Origin: Larkinella arboricola
GTDB lineage: Bacteria; Bacteroidota; Bacteroidia; Cytophagales; Spirosomataceae
DNA: 64,000 bases
Assembly: GCF_003259745.1 (NCBI RefSeq)
Contig: NZ_QLMC01000001.1
Coordinates: forward strand, 434,001-498,000
Reading direction: 5' to 3'
The notes beneath the pieces were generated by a model. The model searched no databases. It was not told where the DNA came from and was given only the letters and a program-made list of their open reading frames with translations. The position numbers and the translations under genes are program-made. Numbering within the stretch: the stretch's first letter is position 1; each line of letters opens with the position of its first letter. Below, one piece after another: positions 7,958 through 16,319 of the stretch.

Positions 7958-9487
7958 ATGAAAAACCAAGTACCTGCCGCGACGCCAGTCGCGAAAAAAA
8001 CCGTGTGGGGTAGTGCCTCATTTGCCAAACGTGCGGTTGCCATTCTCCTTTCTGCCACTTTCCTGGTCACAGGCTGTAAAAAAGACGAAGTAGACCCAAC
8101 TCCTGATCAAACCAGTACGCTAACGGCCAATGCCGGGGCGGACCAGCAGGTTCAGGTCGGGGAAACCGTTAAGCTGGACGGTAGCGCTTCAACCGACAGC
8201 AAAGGGGCTCCGCTGACCTTCCAGTGGACCGTTGCTACCAAACCTGCTAAAAGTACGGCTGCCATATCCTCAGCAAACACGGCCAAGCCGACCTTCGTAC
8301 CCGACGAAGTAGGGGATTATGAACTGGAATTGACGGTTTCCAACGCCAACGGAACCAGCAAGGATAAAGTAAAACTGACGGCAACGGTGGCTCAGCCCAT
8401 TGCCATCGACAAGAGCATTACCGTTAAAACCGTCCTGACGGATCGCGTTGCCAATCCTGAACTGCCGGATTATATTGTTACAAAAAGCATCGCCGTTTCG
8501 CACGAACTGACCATTGAGCCCGGTGTTGTAATTGCCTTCGAGCGGGATACGCGTCTGGATATCAATGATAACGGCGGTTTGGTCGTTGCCAAAGGAACTG
8601 CCGAGAAAAAAATCCGCTTCATTGGGGCCGAAAAGACGAAAGGCTTCTGGTCGGGTATCATGATTTACTCGGGTAGCAATGCCAACGTGTTCGAATACAT
8701 CGAAGTAATGCACGCCGGAAGCCGTGCGCTCGTTAGCTCCACGAAAGCCGGAATGGCCCTGTTTGGCGGTGGAAAAGCCCAGATCGCTCTGAAAAATAGT
8801 TTGTTCTCGCAAAACGACGGATACGGTTTGCTGGTACAGGAAGGCGGTATTCTGCGCGAATTTGCGGCCAATAGCTTTACGAAAAACACGGAAGCCGGTA
8901 TTATCGTCGATCCGGCCAACGTGGTCAAGCTGGATGCGGCTTCGGTCTTCACGGGCGAAAACGGTCGCAACGTGGTTGAAATCAAAGGGTATTATCTGCG
9001 CGACGGTAATGATATTACCTGGAATGGTTTCAAAGATAAAACGCCGTATCGGCTGCTGGGTGATTTCGCGGTTGAAATCGGCCTGACGCTGAGTCCTGGA
9101 GTAACGATTGAAGCCGCCCGCGATGTGATGATTATGATCAACAGCAAAGGCTATCTGATTGCCAAAGGAACGGCCACTGAGAAAGTGACGTTCACGGGTG
9201 CCGAACGGACGGGTGCTTACTGGAAAGGGATGATCATTTATTCGACCAATTCACGGAACCTGATCGAAAACGCCGAGATCAGCAACGGGGGCAGCCTGGT
9301 TATTGTTTCGGGTAAAAAAGCGAACCTGGCCCTATATGGTGGCAATCTGACGCTTAAAAATACGGTGGTTTCGAAAAGCGGTGGTTACGGAGTGTTTGTT
9401 AGCTACACGGGCAGGCTGAACGACGATGCTTCGACGGCGAATACCTTCACGGCGAACGCACAGGATAACATCCAGCTCGAAAAATAA
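7958..9487 (+). CDS. PKD-domain lipoprotein with duplicated right-handed beta-helix
   Basis: This 509-residue surface or periplasmic lipoprotein has an unusually long N-terminus before the lipobox (LVTGC, Cys40). A PKD/Ig-like domain follows at about 55-150, from NAGADQQVQVGETVKLDGS. Two homologous beta-helix halves then occupy about 155-330 and 345-505. Each repeats the series TIEPGV or SPGVTIEA, then VVAKGTAEKKIRFIGAEKT or IAKGTATEKVTFTGAERT, then GIMIYS or GMIIYS. The fold is that of carbohydrate-binding or lyase-like beta-helices, but no catalytic residues are apparent. A terminator lies just downstream, so it is probably monocistronic. Function is unknown; surface binding or adhesion is an inference. 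Confidence 0.85.
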   Translation: MKNQVPAATPVAKKTVWGSASFAKRAVAILLSATFLVTGCKKDEVDPTPDQTSTLTANAGADQQVQVGETVKLDGSASTDSKGAPLTFQWTVATKPAKSTAAISSANTAKPTFVPDEVGDYELELTVSNANGTSKDKVKLTATVAQPIAIDKSITVKTVLTDRVANPELPDYIVTKSIAVSHELTIEPGVVIAFERDTRLDINDNGGLVVAKGTAEKKIRFIGAEKTKGFWSGIMIYSGSNANVFEYIEVMHAGSRALVSSTKAGMALFGGGKAQIALKNSLFSQNDGYGLLVQEGGILREFAANSFTKNTEAGIIVDPANVVKLDAASVFTGENGRNVVEIKGYYLRDGNDITWNGFKDKTPYRLLGDFAVEIGLTLSPGVTIEAARDVMIMINSKGYLIAKGTATEKVTFTGAERTGAYWKGMIIYSTNSRNLIENAEISNGGSLVIVSGKKANLALYGGNLTLKNTVVSKSGGYGVFVSYTGRLNDDASTANTFTANAQDNIQLEK

Positions 9488-9528
9488 AGTGATAAAGTTT
9501 TGAGATTAAGGGTTTAGGGATAGTAACG

Positions 9529-9563
9529 ACAGCCCGGTACAGCTTGTGCCGGGCTGTTTTGTT
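9529..9563 (+). terminator. Intrinsic terminator of the beta-helix lipoprotein gene
   Basis: ACAGCCCGGTAC pairs with GTGCCGGGCTGT with one mismatch around a short loop, followed by TTTTGTTT. It lies about 40 bases after the stop. Confidence 0.85.
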
Positions 9564-10032
9564 TGATGGCGGCTGATCTTGAATAGTGCTGGATTTTTCT
9601 AATTTTAGCCTGACGAGCGTAATGAGAAAGAAAGACGTGGTATAGTCCTGAAAAACCTTGTTTTAATAGCATATTGCCAGACAGAAATGTACTGGACTAA
9701 ACCCAACCGGCCACAAGCAGCAAAAAAATAAAAATAATTTACCGAAAGGGAATCGCTGATGAACAATGAATTAGGTTCTGATTCGTGCCGCGCCTACTGG
9801 ACTATACGATAAGATTAACGTAACAATTACAACCACTTTCTGACCGTATGGGTCTTTCAGGAAAATAAAATAGAAGAATCACCTGTTAATAAAGGAATCA
9901 CCTGTTGGAGCAAAAACCGGTTTATGAGAACCAATTGCTGGCAAAATGGTTTGATGAACAGCCAGGAGCCGGATTGGGAAGAATGGTTTCCGGCCTGATC
10001 CGATAGCGAATCTCCAGCAAACTCGACACTAA
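9564..10032. other. 469-base intergenic region upstream of the O-antigen-ligase-like gene
   Basis: No open reading frame here looks real. It contains a 12-base direct repeat GAATCACCTGTT at 9876-9887 and 9895-9906 (start-to-start distance 19). I see no rRNA, tRNA or insertion-sequence end. Confidence 0.45.
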
Positions 10033-11325
10033 ATGAACAACCTGATTGCGTACGATAAGTATTTAGCCCGGCTTGTCATGATTTGTTTTTTTCTGCCCAA
10101 CCGGGTGCAGATTTTTATCCTGATGGGCGTTTTTGTTTACTGGGCCGTCAGAGATAATTTTTCCGTTAAACAAAAGCATTTCCGGCCCTATGGCGGGGCT
10201 TTGCTTCTGGGTAGCATCTACCTGCTCTACGCCCTGTATGTTCCATTTACGGAGCCGGCTTATCGGTCGGATGTTCTGTTCGATCTGGAACAGAAAGCCA
10301 GTTTATTGGCGGGGCCCTTAGCCTTCCTTCTGATGCAGCCCCAAACGCGGAAAATCATTGCTGGCGAACTGATTTACTTTGTTTACGCCTGTTTTATTTC
10401 CTGTCTGGTGGGCAATGTATTCTATCTATACGAATACGGCTGGCACGTAAGCAGCCCGGATGCTCACATCCAGTACCGGCTGTATTTTGAAAAAATTACC
10501 GGTATGCACCCCACCTATATGGGTATTTACCTCTGTTTTGCCTCGGCGATTTTGCTGCTTTCTCAGAAACACCGGCACCAGTTCAAAGGCTGGAAACTGG
10601 GGGCTGTTCAATTCCCGCTGTTTTTGTTCCTGATGGCCCTGATGCCCAAAGCGCCGGTGATTGCACTCTTCGTGATTCTTTGTTATTACGCCTGGATCAA
10701 TCGGGCCAGAAAACAAAAAATTGTGCCGGTTCTGGCCGTATTACTGATTTCGTTGTCCATCGCCTTCCTGTCCATTCCGTTCAGCAGTCAGCGGGTCGGT
10801 GAGTTTTCGGCGGTGCTGGACGCGAAACCAAACGACAATCCAATGGATAATTCGGTGCAGATGCGCCAGGTCATTCTGTCGGTTGATCTGGACGTATTGG
10901 CGCAGAACTGGCTGGTGGGCCTTGGCCCCGGCGGAGTTGATCCGGCCCTGAAAGTTAAATATGAGGAATATGCCCGCAGGCTAAACGTCCCGCTGGAAGC
11001 GTTTGATACCCATAACGAATACCTGAATCAATGGCTCTCGTTTGGCCTGGTGGGTATCGCGTTGTTTATATTGGTTCTTGGGGTTCAGCTTGCCAATGCC
11101 GTCCGTCGGCGCGATCACTTATACGCCATTCTGCTGATGATCTTTATCGTCACCTTTTTTACCGAGAACGTCTGGTCGCAGCAGAAAGGCATTACATTTT
11201 ATTCCTTCTTTACGTCCCTGTTTTTCTTTGCCGGAATGCGGCTGCAATCCAGCCCGGTCGAAGCCGGTCCGGTCGTGCGGGAAAGCCCTAGCCGGATAAA
11301 AAATCTGGTACAGGAAATCGGATAA
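10033..11325 (+). CDS. O-antigen ligase / Wzy-type polymerase family membrane protein
   Basis: The 430-residue protein has about ten hydrophobic segments and a long periplasmic loop (about 260-335) that ends in DTHNEYLNQWLSFGLVG. This resembles the Wzy_C/WaaL signature in which a His in a large periplasmic loop supports glycan transfer from undecaprenyl diphosphate. It is expected in the inner membrane, ligating or polymerising surface glycans. No glycosyltransferase or flippase genes sit beside it, so it is an orphan member and the acceptor cannot be told. The GNAT gene begins 17 bases downstream and may be co-transcribed. Confidence 0.8.
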   Translation: MNNLIAYDKYLARLVMICFFLPNRVQIFILMGVFVYWAVRDNFSVKQKHFRPYGGALLLGSIYLLYALYVPFTEPAYRSDVLFDLEQKASLLAGPLAFLLMQPQTRKIIAGELIYFVYACFISCLVGNVFYLYEYGWHVSSPDAHIQYRLYFEKITGMHPTYMGIYLCFASAILLLSQKHRHQFKGWKLGAVQFPLFLFLMALMPKAPVIALFVILCYYAWINRARKQKIVPVLAVLLISLSIAFLSIPFSSQRVGEFSAVLDAKPNDNPMDNSVQMRQVILSVDLDVLAQNWLVGLGPGGVDPALKVKYEEYARRLNVPLEAFDTHNEYLNQWLSFGLVGIALFILVLGVQLANAVRRRDHLYAILLMIFIVTFFTENVWSQQKGITFYSFFTSLFFFAGMRLQSSPVEAGPVVRESPSRIKNLVQEIG

Positions 11326-11342
11326 CATTCTGATAAGTAAGA

Positions 11343-11849
11343 ATGATTCGTTTAGCTATTTTAGATGATATTCCGGCTATTCTTCAGTTAATTCGACGCG
11401 TGGTGCCGCTCATGCGGGCGACCGGTAATCTTCAATGGGATGACCAGTATCCAAACGCGGCTGTTTTTGAAAACGACATTGCTCAGGATCAGCTCTGGGT
11501 GGCCGAGCTTGATCACCAACTAGTGGGGTTAGCCGCCATCACCACCGACCAGGAGCCCGAATACGCCGAAGTGGGCTGGGACCTGACCGAAACCGCCGTT
11601 GTGGTGCACCGGCTGGCCGTCGATCCGGCCGTTCGGGGGCGGGGCATTGCGGCTCAGTTGATGAATCAGGCCGAAGAGGTTGCCCGCCAGCGTGGTATCA
11701 GCGTGCTACGGATTGATACCAACACCCAAAACGAAGCCACCCAACGGCTTTTTCCCAAATTAGGGTATCAGTTTGCCGGTGAGATTGGGTTGAGCTTTCG
11801 GCCCGGTTTGCGGTTTTATTGCTACGAAAAACGACTGGTAACTACATAA
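11343..11849 (+). CDS. GNAT family N-acetyltransferase
   Basis: This is a 168-residue acetyl-CoA-dependent acyltransferase. The GNAT core is visible as VVHRLAVDPAVRGRGIAAQLM (about residues 85-105), with the RGRGIA pyrophosphate-binding loop of motif A. EATQRLFPKLGYQFAGE (motif B) follows near residues 130-145. No signal peptide is present, so it is cytoplasmic. It begins 17 bases after the O-antigen-ligase-like gene. The substrate is unknown; GNAT proteins of this type acetylate amines on small molecules or protein N-termini. Confidence 0.9.
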   Translation: MIRLAILDDIPAILQLIRRVVPLMRATGNLQWDDQYPNAAVFENDIAQDQLWVAELDHQLVGLAAITTDQEPEYAEVGWDLTETAVVVHRLAVDPAVRGRGIAAQLMNQAEEVARQRGISVLRIDTNTQNEATQRLFPKLGYQFAGEIGLSFRPGLRFYCYEKRLVTT

Positions 11850-11930
11850 AAGGGTTTTTACCACAAGATAGTACAGAAAGGCCAGTGCAGCTTTGCGCAC
11901 AAATTCTATTTTTACCGTAAAAATGGAATC

Positions 11931-13403
11931 ATGGTACGCCTTCTGTTCGCCCTGACCTTGCTGGGCCTGACGCTGATAACGGCTTTTCGCCCCCAACAGA
12001 AAACACAAAACCGGAAAGACCCCCGGCCCAACATCGTCCTGATTGTTGCCGACGACCACGGGCGCGAAGCCGTGGGGTGTTACGGAAACCCGGCCGTCAA
12101 AACGCCCCACATCGATCAACTGGCGGCCGAAGGTGTCCGCTTTACGAATGCGTTCTGTACAACGGCCAGTTGCAGCCCCAGCCGGTCGGTATTGCTGACG
12201 GGCCTGCACAACCACGCTAACGGGATGTACGGTCTGGAGCACCGCGAGCACCATTTCAGTTCGTTCGATACCGTGCGCTCGCTGCCGGTTATGCTCCAGA
12301 AGGCCGGTTATCAAACCGCCCGGATTGGTAAATTTCATGTAGCTCCCGAGCGGGCGTATCATTTTCAAAAAGTGCTTCGGGGGGGCAAAACCAACAATCC
12401 GGCTTCCATTGGCCGCAGCCCCGTCGAAATGGCCGATCTGTGTTACCCCTTGTTTTCTGAAGCGTCTGAAAAGCCGTTTTTTCTTTATTTCGCCACCGAC
12501 GACCCACACCGGAGCAATACCGTATCGGCCAGCGGTATGCCGGTTTTTAAAGGCGATAAAGCCAATTTATTTGGCAACCGGCCTGGCGGTTATCCGCAGG
12601 TTCACGACGTTTTTTACCAGCCTTTTCAGGTTCAGGTGCCGCCGTATTTACCCGATACGCGCGCAACCCGCATGGAGCTGGCGCAGTATTACGAATCAAT
12701 CAGTCGGCTGGATCAGGGGGTGGAGCGGCTGGTAGCGTTGCTGAAAGAAACGGGTCAGTACGACAATACCGTCATTGTATATCTGTCGGACAACGGGGCG
12801 CCGTTTCCCGGTTCGAAAACCACCTTGTACGAACCCGGTATGAAACTGCCGCTGATTGTTAAACTGCCCAAACCGCAAAAACCGGGATTTGTGCAGGATG
12901 CCATGATTTCGTGGGTTGATCTGACGCCGACGTTGCTGGATTTTGCGGGGGTACGTCCGGATACGGTTTACAGCCAGGGCCGGAGCTTCAAATCGATTAT
13001 TGAGCAGGACCGGGCAACGGGCTGGGACGAGGTTTACGGCTCCCACACCCTGCACGAAGTGACAATGTATTACCCGATGCGCGTGCTGCGCGAACGGCGG
13101 TATAAGCTGATTTTCAACATCGCCCACGAATTATCCTTTCCTATGGCACTCGATCTGTATCATTCCTTTACCTGGCAGGATGTGCGCCAGACGGGCCGGA
13201 AGCTGTACGGCAAACGAACCGTCGAAGCGTATCTGCACCGCCCGCGCTTCGAACTGTATGACCTGGAGGCCGACCCCCATGAAGTCAGGAATCTGGCCAG
13301 CGATCCGAAGCACCAGGCCATTTTGAAGCGAATGCAGGAAAAACTGAAACGGTTTCAGCAGCAGACAAAAGATATGTGGGTCAGCAAGTGGGAATTTGAA
13401 TAA
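11931..13403 (+). CDS. Sulfatase (formylglycine-dependent, heparan-sulfamidase-like)
   Basis: This 490-residue exported enzyme hydrolyses a sulfate ester or sulfamate. After an N-terminal hydrophobic signal, the metal ligands appear as VADDHG (Asp41-Asp42). The Cys-type maturation motif CSPSR lies at residues 81-85, where Cys becomes formylglycine, and YLSDNGAPFPG (Ca ligands Asp-Asn) is near 285. The ASCSPSRSVLLTGLHNHANGMYG stretch resembles N-sulfoglucosamine sulfohydrolases, so removal of glycan sulfate is likely, but the substrate is inference. A maturase is not encoded in the window. The Crp/Fnr gene starts 5 bases after the stop, suggesting co-transcription. Confidence 0.92.
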   Translation: MVRLLFALTLLGLTLITAFRPQQKTQNRKDPRPNIVLIVADDHGREAVGCYGNPAVKTPHIDQLAAEGVRFTNAFCTTASCSPSRSVLLTGLHNHANGMYGLEHREHHFSSFDTVRSLPVMLQKAGYQTARIGKFHVAPERAYHFQKVLRGGKTNNPASIGRSPVEMADLCYPLFSEASEKPFFLYFATDDPHRSNTVSASGMPVFKGDKANLFGNRPGGYPQVHDVFYQPFQVQVPPYLPDTRATRMELAQYYESISRLDQGVERLVALLKETGQYDNTVIVYLSDNGAPFPGSKTTLYEPGMKLPLIVKLPKPQKPGFVQDAMISWVDLTPTLLDFAGVRPDTVYSQGRSFKSIIEQDRATGWDEVYGSHTLHEVTMYYPMRVLRERRYKLIFNIAHELSFPMALDLYHSFTWQDVRQTGRKLYGKRTVEAYLHRPRFELYDLEADPHEVRNLASDPKHQAILKRMQEKLKRFQQQTKDMWVSKWEFE

Positions 13404-13408
13404 AAGCA

Positions 13409-13981
13409 ATGAACCAGGATCGGGTTTTGGCGAATCAAATCAGGGCCATAGCGAATCTGTCGCCGGAGGCATTGACCCTGCTGATTGCTTCAACACAGCC
13501 AAAATTGCTGAAAAAAGGTCAGTTTCTGCTGATCGAAGGACAGGTTTGTCAGGCCCTCTGGTACGTCGAAAAGGGTTATTTACGGACCTTTTACGACAGG
13601 GACGGCCGGGAGATCAATACCCGGTTTTCGTTCGAAAACAATTTTGTAACGGATTTACGAAGCCTGCGCACGGCAACCCCTTCCGCCTGTTCGATTCAGG
13701 CGGGCGAAACAACCACGGTTTGGGAGTTCGACCGAGGTAAACTGCTGGATTTGTACCGTCAATCGGCCGAAATTGAATCCTTTGGCCGAAACCTGCTCGA
13801 GCATATGCTGATGGAGCAGGAAGAACACGCCAATTGGTTTAAAGTGTATTCGCCAGCCGAGCGGTACCAGTTCATGCTGCGCCATCATCCGCATCTGCTG
13901 CAACGGGTTTCACTTTCGCAACTTGCTTCCTATCTGGGCATTGCGCGGGAAACACTGAGCCGCATTCGCAAAAATCCGTAG
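13409..13981 (+). CDS. Crp/Fnr family transcriptional regulator
   Basis: This is a 190-residue DNA-binding regulator. A cyclic-nucleotide-binding-like beta-barrel occupies about residues 20-110 (LLKKGQFLLIEGQVCQALWYVEKGYLRTF). A dimerisation helix follows, then a C-terminal winged helix ending VSLSQLASYLGIARETLSRIRK. No Cys cluster of the FNR type is seen, and the cAMP-contacting residues of E. coli CRP are not clearly kept, so the ligand is unknown. The gene follows the sulfatase by 5 bases. A perfect CRP-like palindrome lies 10 bases past its stop, before the next gene. Confidence 0.93.
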   Translation: MNQDRVLANQIRAIANLSPEALTLLIASTQPKLLKKGQFLLIEGQVCQALWYVEKGYLRTFYDRDGREINTRFSFENNFVTDLRSLRTATPSACSIQAGETTTVWEFDRGKLLDLYRQSAEIESFGRNLLEHMLMEQEEHANWFKVYSPAERYQFMLRHHPHLLQRVSLSQLASYLGIARETLSRIRKNP

Positions 13982-13991
13982 CCCTTCATTT

Positions 13992-14007
13992 TGTGATTTT
14001 TATCACA
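13992..14007. promoter_or_regulatory. CRP-type operator palindrome
   Basis: TGTGA-N6-TCACA is an exact match to the E. coli CRP consensus layout and is fully palindromic in both arms. It lies between the Crp/Fnr gene and the SnoaL-like gene, 62 bases before the latter's start. It is a plausible site for the neighbouring regulator to control the downstream gene. As a short hairpin it could also end transcription weakly, but no strong T-tract follows. Confidence 0.6.
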
Positions 14008-14069
14008 GGTCACTTCCAGAAAATCCGGCGATTTTTGCTACTGTAATCAACCAGCAAACCGTATACAAC

Positions 14070-14504
14070 ATGCAAACGCCAGCCGCCAACCGCATGATCG
14101 TCGCCGATTTTATTGAAGAGATCTGGAACAAAAACCGTCTGGAGGCACTGGATGCCTACCTCGCCCCCGATTTTGTTGATCATTCGCTTCCAGAGGCACT
14201 CCCGGCCAACCGGGAAGGGTTGAAACAATGGATCAGGGCCACCAGCCAGGCGTTCGAGCACAAAACCGTTCTGGAAGAACAGGTGACCGAGGGAGACACC
14301 TGCATCGTGAAATTCCGCCTGCTGGCCCGGCATACCGGTAGCTGGCGCGGCATCCAACCCACCGGAACGGAAGCGTCCGTGGTCGGTTATCGCTGCTTTA
14401 AATTGAAGAACGGAAAGATCAGCCAGCACTGGGCGCTGCTCGACGGCAATTCGCTGGAAAACCAGTTGCGCACCAGCACCCACGGGTGTAAGGTTCAGCA
14501 ATAG
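14070..14504 (+). CDS. SnoaL-like / ester cyclase family protein
   Basis: This 144-residue small cytoplasmic protein has the NTF2-like fold signature of SnoaL-type polyketide-cyclase relatives: RMIVADFIEEIWNKNRLEALDAYLAPDFVDHS at the start, then REGLKQWIRATSQAF and EGDTCIVKFRLLARHTGSW, ending in KISQHWALLDGNSL. Many bacterial members have no known reaction, so a polyketide role is not implied. It lies downstream of the Crp/Fnr gene and the CRP-like palindrome and converges on the DUF72 gene 6 bases away. Confidence 0.85.
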   Translation: MQTPAANRMIVADFIEEIWNKNRLEALDAYLAPDFVDHSLPEALPANREGLKQWIRATSQAFEHKTVLEEQVTEGDTCIVKFRLLARHTGSWRGIQPTGTEASVVGYRCFKLKNGKISQHWALLDGNSLENQLRTSTHGCKVQQ

Positions 14505-14510
14505 AAGGTG

Positions 14511-15236
14511 TTATCCAACAATTCCCTTCAGGGTTAGTGCGTTCCGGACGGCATTACCTTCGCCGTCGTTATTGAAATACATGTACACATCCTTCCCCTG
14601 AGCCGTCCATTCCCGGATGCGGTCGGCCCACCAGTGCAGGTCGGCGTCGGAATAAGAACCGCCGTATAAATGGTGGGTATCGGGGCCATGCATTCGGATG
14701 TACACAAACGGCGCAGTGGCCCGCAAAATGCAGGGCAGGTTCGCGCCACTCATAATGCAGTAAGCCGCCTGATGCCGTTCCAGGAGGGCAAACGTTTCCT
14801 CGTTGTGCCAGCTCAGGTGCCGAAACTCAACGGCGATTTGCAGCCAGTCGGGTACTTGTTCCAGAAAATAAGCCAGCCGCTCATAATCGTACGCCAGGTG
14901 AGGGGTGAGCTGCACCAGCAGAATGGCCCGCTTCTCGCCCAGGGTATGCCAGCAGGTTTTGATGCGGTCCAGCCAGACTTCCGGAGCGTAGAGTTTTTTG
15001 GCGTGGGTCAATCCCCGGGGGGCTTTGACGGTGAGCTTAAAACCGTCGGGCAGGCGGCTGCGCCATCCGGCAAACGTGCTTAGCTGGGGCCAGCGGTAAA
15101 AACTGCTGTTCAGTTCAACGGTTTGGAACTGCTGTATGTAGTAGGAAAGCCGGTCATGAACCGGGGTGTGGTGGGGATACAAAACGCCCTGCCAGTGGTC
15201 GTAACTCCAGCCTGATGTACCGATGTGGATGCTCAT
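14511..15236 (-). CDS. DUF72 family protein (YecE-like)
   Basis: The 241-residue protein starts IHIGTSGWSYDHWQGVLYP, the typical DUF72 opening, and continues with LNSSFYRWPQLSTFAGWRSR, FKLTVKAPRGLTH and YMYFNNDGEGNAVRNA near the end. The family has a TIM-barrel-like fold and no established reaction. There is no export signal. It is separated from the GH16 gene on the same strand by 70 bases that hold an inverted repeat. Confidence 0.93.
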   Translation of the reverse strand: MSIHIGTSGWSYDHWQGVLYPHHTPVHDRLSYYIQQFQTVELNSSFYRWPQLSTFAGWRSRLPDGFKLTVKAPRGLTHAKKLYAPEVWLDRIKTCWHTLGEKRAILLVQLTPHLAYDYERLAYFLEQVPDWLQIAVEFRHLSWHNEETFALLERHQAAYCIMSGANLPCILRATAPFVYIRMHGPDTHHLYGGSYSDADLHWWADRIREWTAQGKDVYMYFNNDGEGNAVRNALTLKGIVG

Positions 15237-15248
15237 AAAGAAACGTTG

Positions 15249-15289
15249 TTTCGCAGAGTTAAGCGGAGCCTTGACTTAACTCTGTGAAA
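15249..15289. repeat. Intergenic 15-bp near-perfect inverted repeat
   Basis: TTTCGCAGAGTTAAG (15249-15263) pairs with CTTAACTCTGTGAAA (15275-15289) with a single G-T position and an 11-base loop. It lies between the GH16 and DUF72 genes, both on the minus strand. It has no U-tract. The word CGCAGAGTTAAGCGGAG repeats itself internally and resembles the other word-built palindromes of the window. Confidence 0.7.
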
Positions 15290-15306
15290 TAACTCATTTC
15301 TACCCC

Positions 15307-16134
15307 TTAAGGTTGTTGATAAACCCGCACATAATCCACCTCAAACCGGGCGGGGAATTTTGTTGCCGCCGGATCACCGCCGTTCTGGCCCCCAAGGGCG
15401 AGGCTCAGGAGCAGATAGTGAGTTTGATGAAATGGATTCTTACCGGTGCCGTCGCCGTTGATCGTTTTCGACAGATCGACTGAGTTGAGCAACTGGTCAT
15501 CGACGTACAGCCTGATGAAATCCTTGTCCCAGTCCATCCGCCAGACGTGAAATTTCTCCGACCAGTTCGGATCGTTGAACGTCGAAAGCGGCTTTTTCGT
15601 GGTACTCCACTCGCCCACCCATTGCTTGTTGGTACCCCATACCGCATTGGCCAGCAGCATATCCCGGTAATACTCCATGATGTCGATTTCGCCGTTGGCG
15701 GGCCACTCACCTGATACGCCCAGCGTCCAGAAGGCGGGCCACATACCCGGGCGGGTGTCGATCCGCCCCCGCATCTCGAACCGGCCATACTGCCATTGGT
15801 GTAAACCCTTCGTCATCAGGCTGGCGGACGTATAGTGAATTGAGTCCCGGCTGGTTTTCCAGTTGGTGCTGCCGGGCTGATACGCCGGATTGGGGCGGCT
15901 TTCGCGCCGGGCTTCAATGACCAGAAAGCCGTTCTCACAGCGGGCGTTGTCGGGCTGGTACCACTGGTGTTCGTTGTTGCGGACGAAACCGGTTTCAAAC
16001 ACCCATTTCCGGGGGTCGGGTGGTCCGGGCGTGTTGAATTCATCGGCCCAGACCAGTTGCCATTCGGCAGCGGGTGGGCTAAACGGGCTGATCAAAAACC
16101 ATAGACACGGGAGCAGAAAAAGAGACAGATTCAT
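15307..16134 (-). CDS. Glycoside hydrolase family 16 (beta-glucanase-like)
   Basis: This 275-residue secreted enzyme has a signal peptide (LFLLPCLWFLISPFSPPAA) and then a jelly-roll GH16 domain that fills the protein. WQLVWADEFNTPGPPDPRKW opens the domain. The catalytic motif GEIDIMEYY contains the nucleophile and acid Glu residues in the E-x-D-x-x-E arrangement. HVWRMDWDKDFIRLYVDD follows. The features fit endo-beta-1,3(4)-glucanases (laminarinase-like), although carrageenase or agarase relatives share the motif. No binding module or SusCD pair is adjacent. Confidence 0.93.
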   Translation of the reverse strand: MNLSLFLLPCLWFLISPFSPPAAEWQLVWADEFNTPGPPDPRKWVFETGFVRNNEHQWYQPDNARCENGFLVIEARRESRPNPAYQPGSTNWKTSRDSIHYTSASLMTKGLHQWQYGRFEMRGRIDTRPGMWPAFWTLGVSGEWPANGEIDIMEYYRDMLLANAVWGTNKQWVGEWSTTKKPLSTFNDPNWSEKFHVWRMDWDKDFIRLYVDDQLLNSVDLSKTINGDGTGKNPFHQTHYLLLSLALGGQNGGDPAATKFPARFEVDYVRVYQQP

Positions 16135-16319
16135 GGGCGGTCAGGATAGGAAGGTGAAAGTACACAATTCGAAAAAGATACCATTCGTTAAACCGTTGAT
16201 AAGTTTTTTGAGTTTTATTTGTCTTGGTAGAGCGCCTGCTTTAACTTTTATAGTTTGTTTGTTCAGAATTTTTACTGATTAATCCGCCGGGCCATTCTGG
16301 TCTGGCAGCTACGTTGAGA

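Noticed and set aside
7704-8021. 105-residue minus-strand frame in the AT-rich gap
   Set aside because: It overlaps the signal region of the PKD lipoprotein, is rich in Tyr/Ser without domain features, and has no ribosome binding site.
11931-16134. Sulfatase, GH16 and GH125 forming one polysaccharide utilisation locus
   Set aside because: They are separated by unrelated genes and strands, and no SusCD pair is near them; each looks independent.
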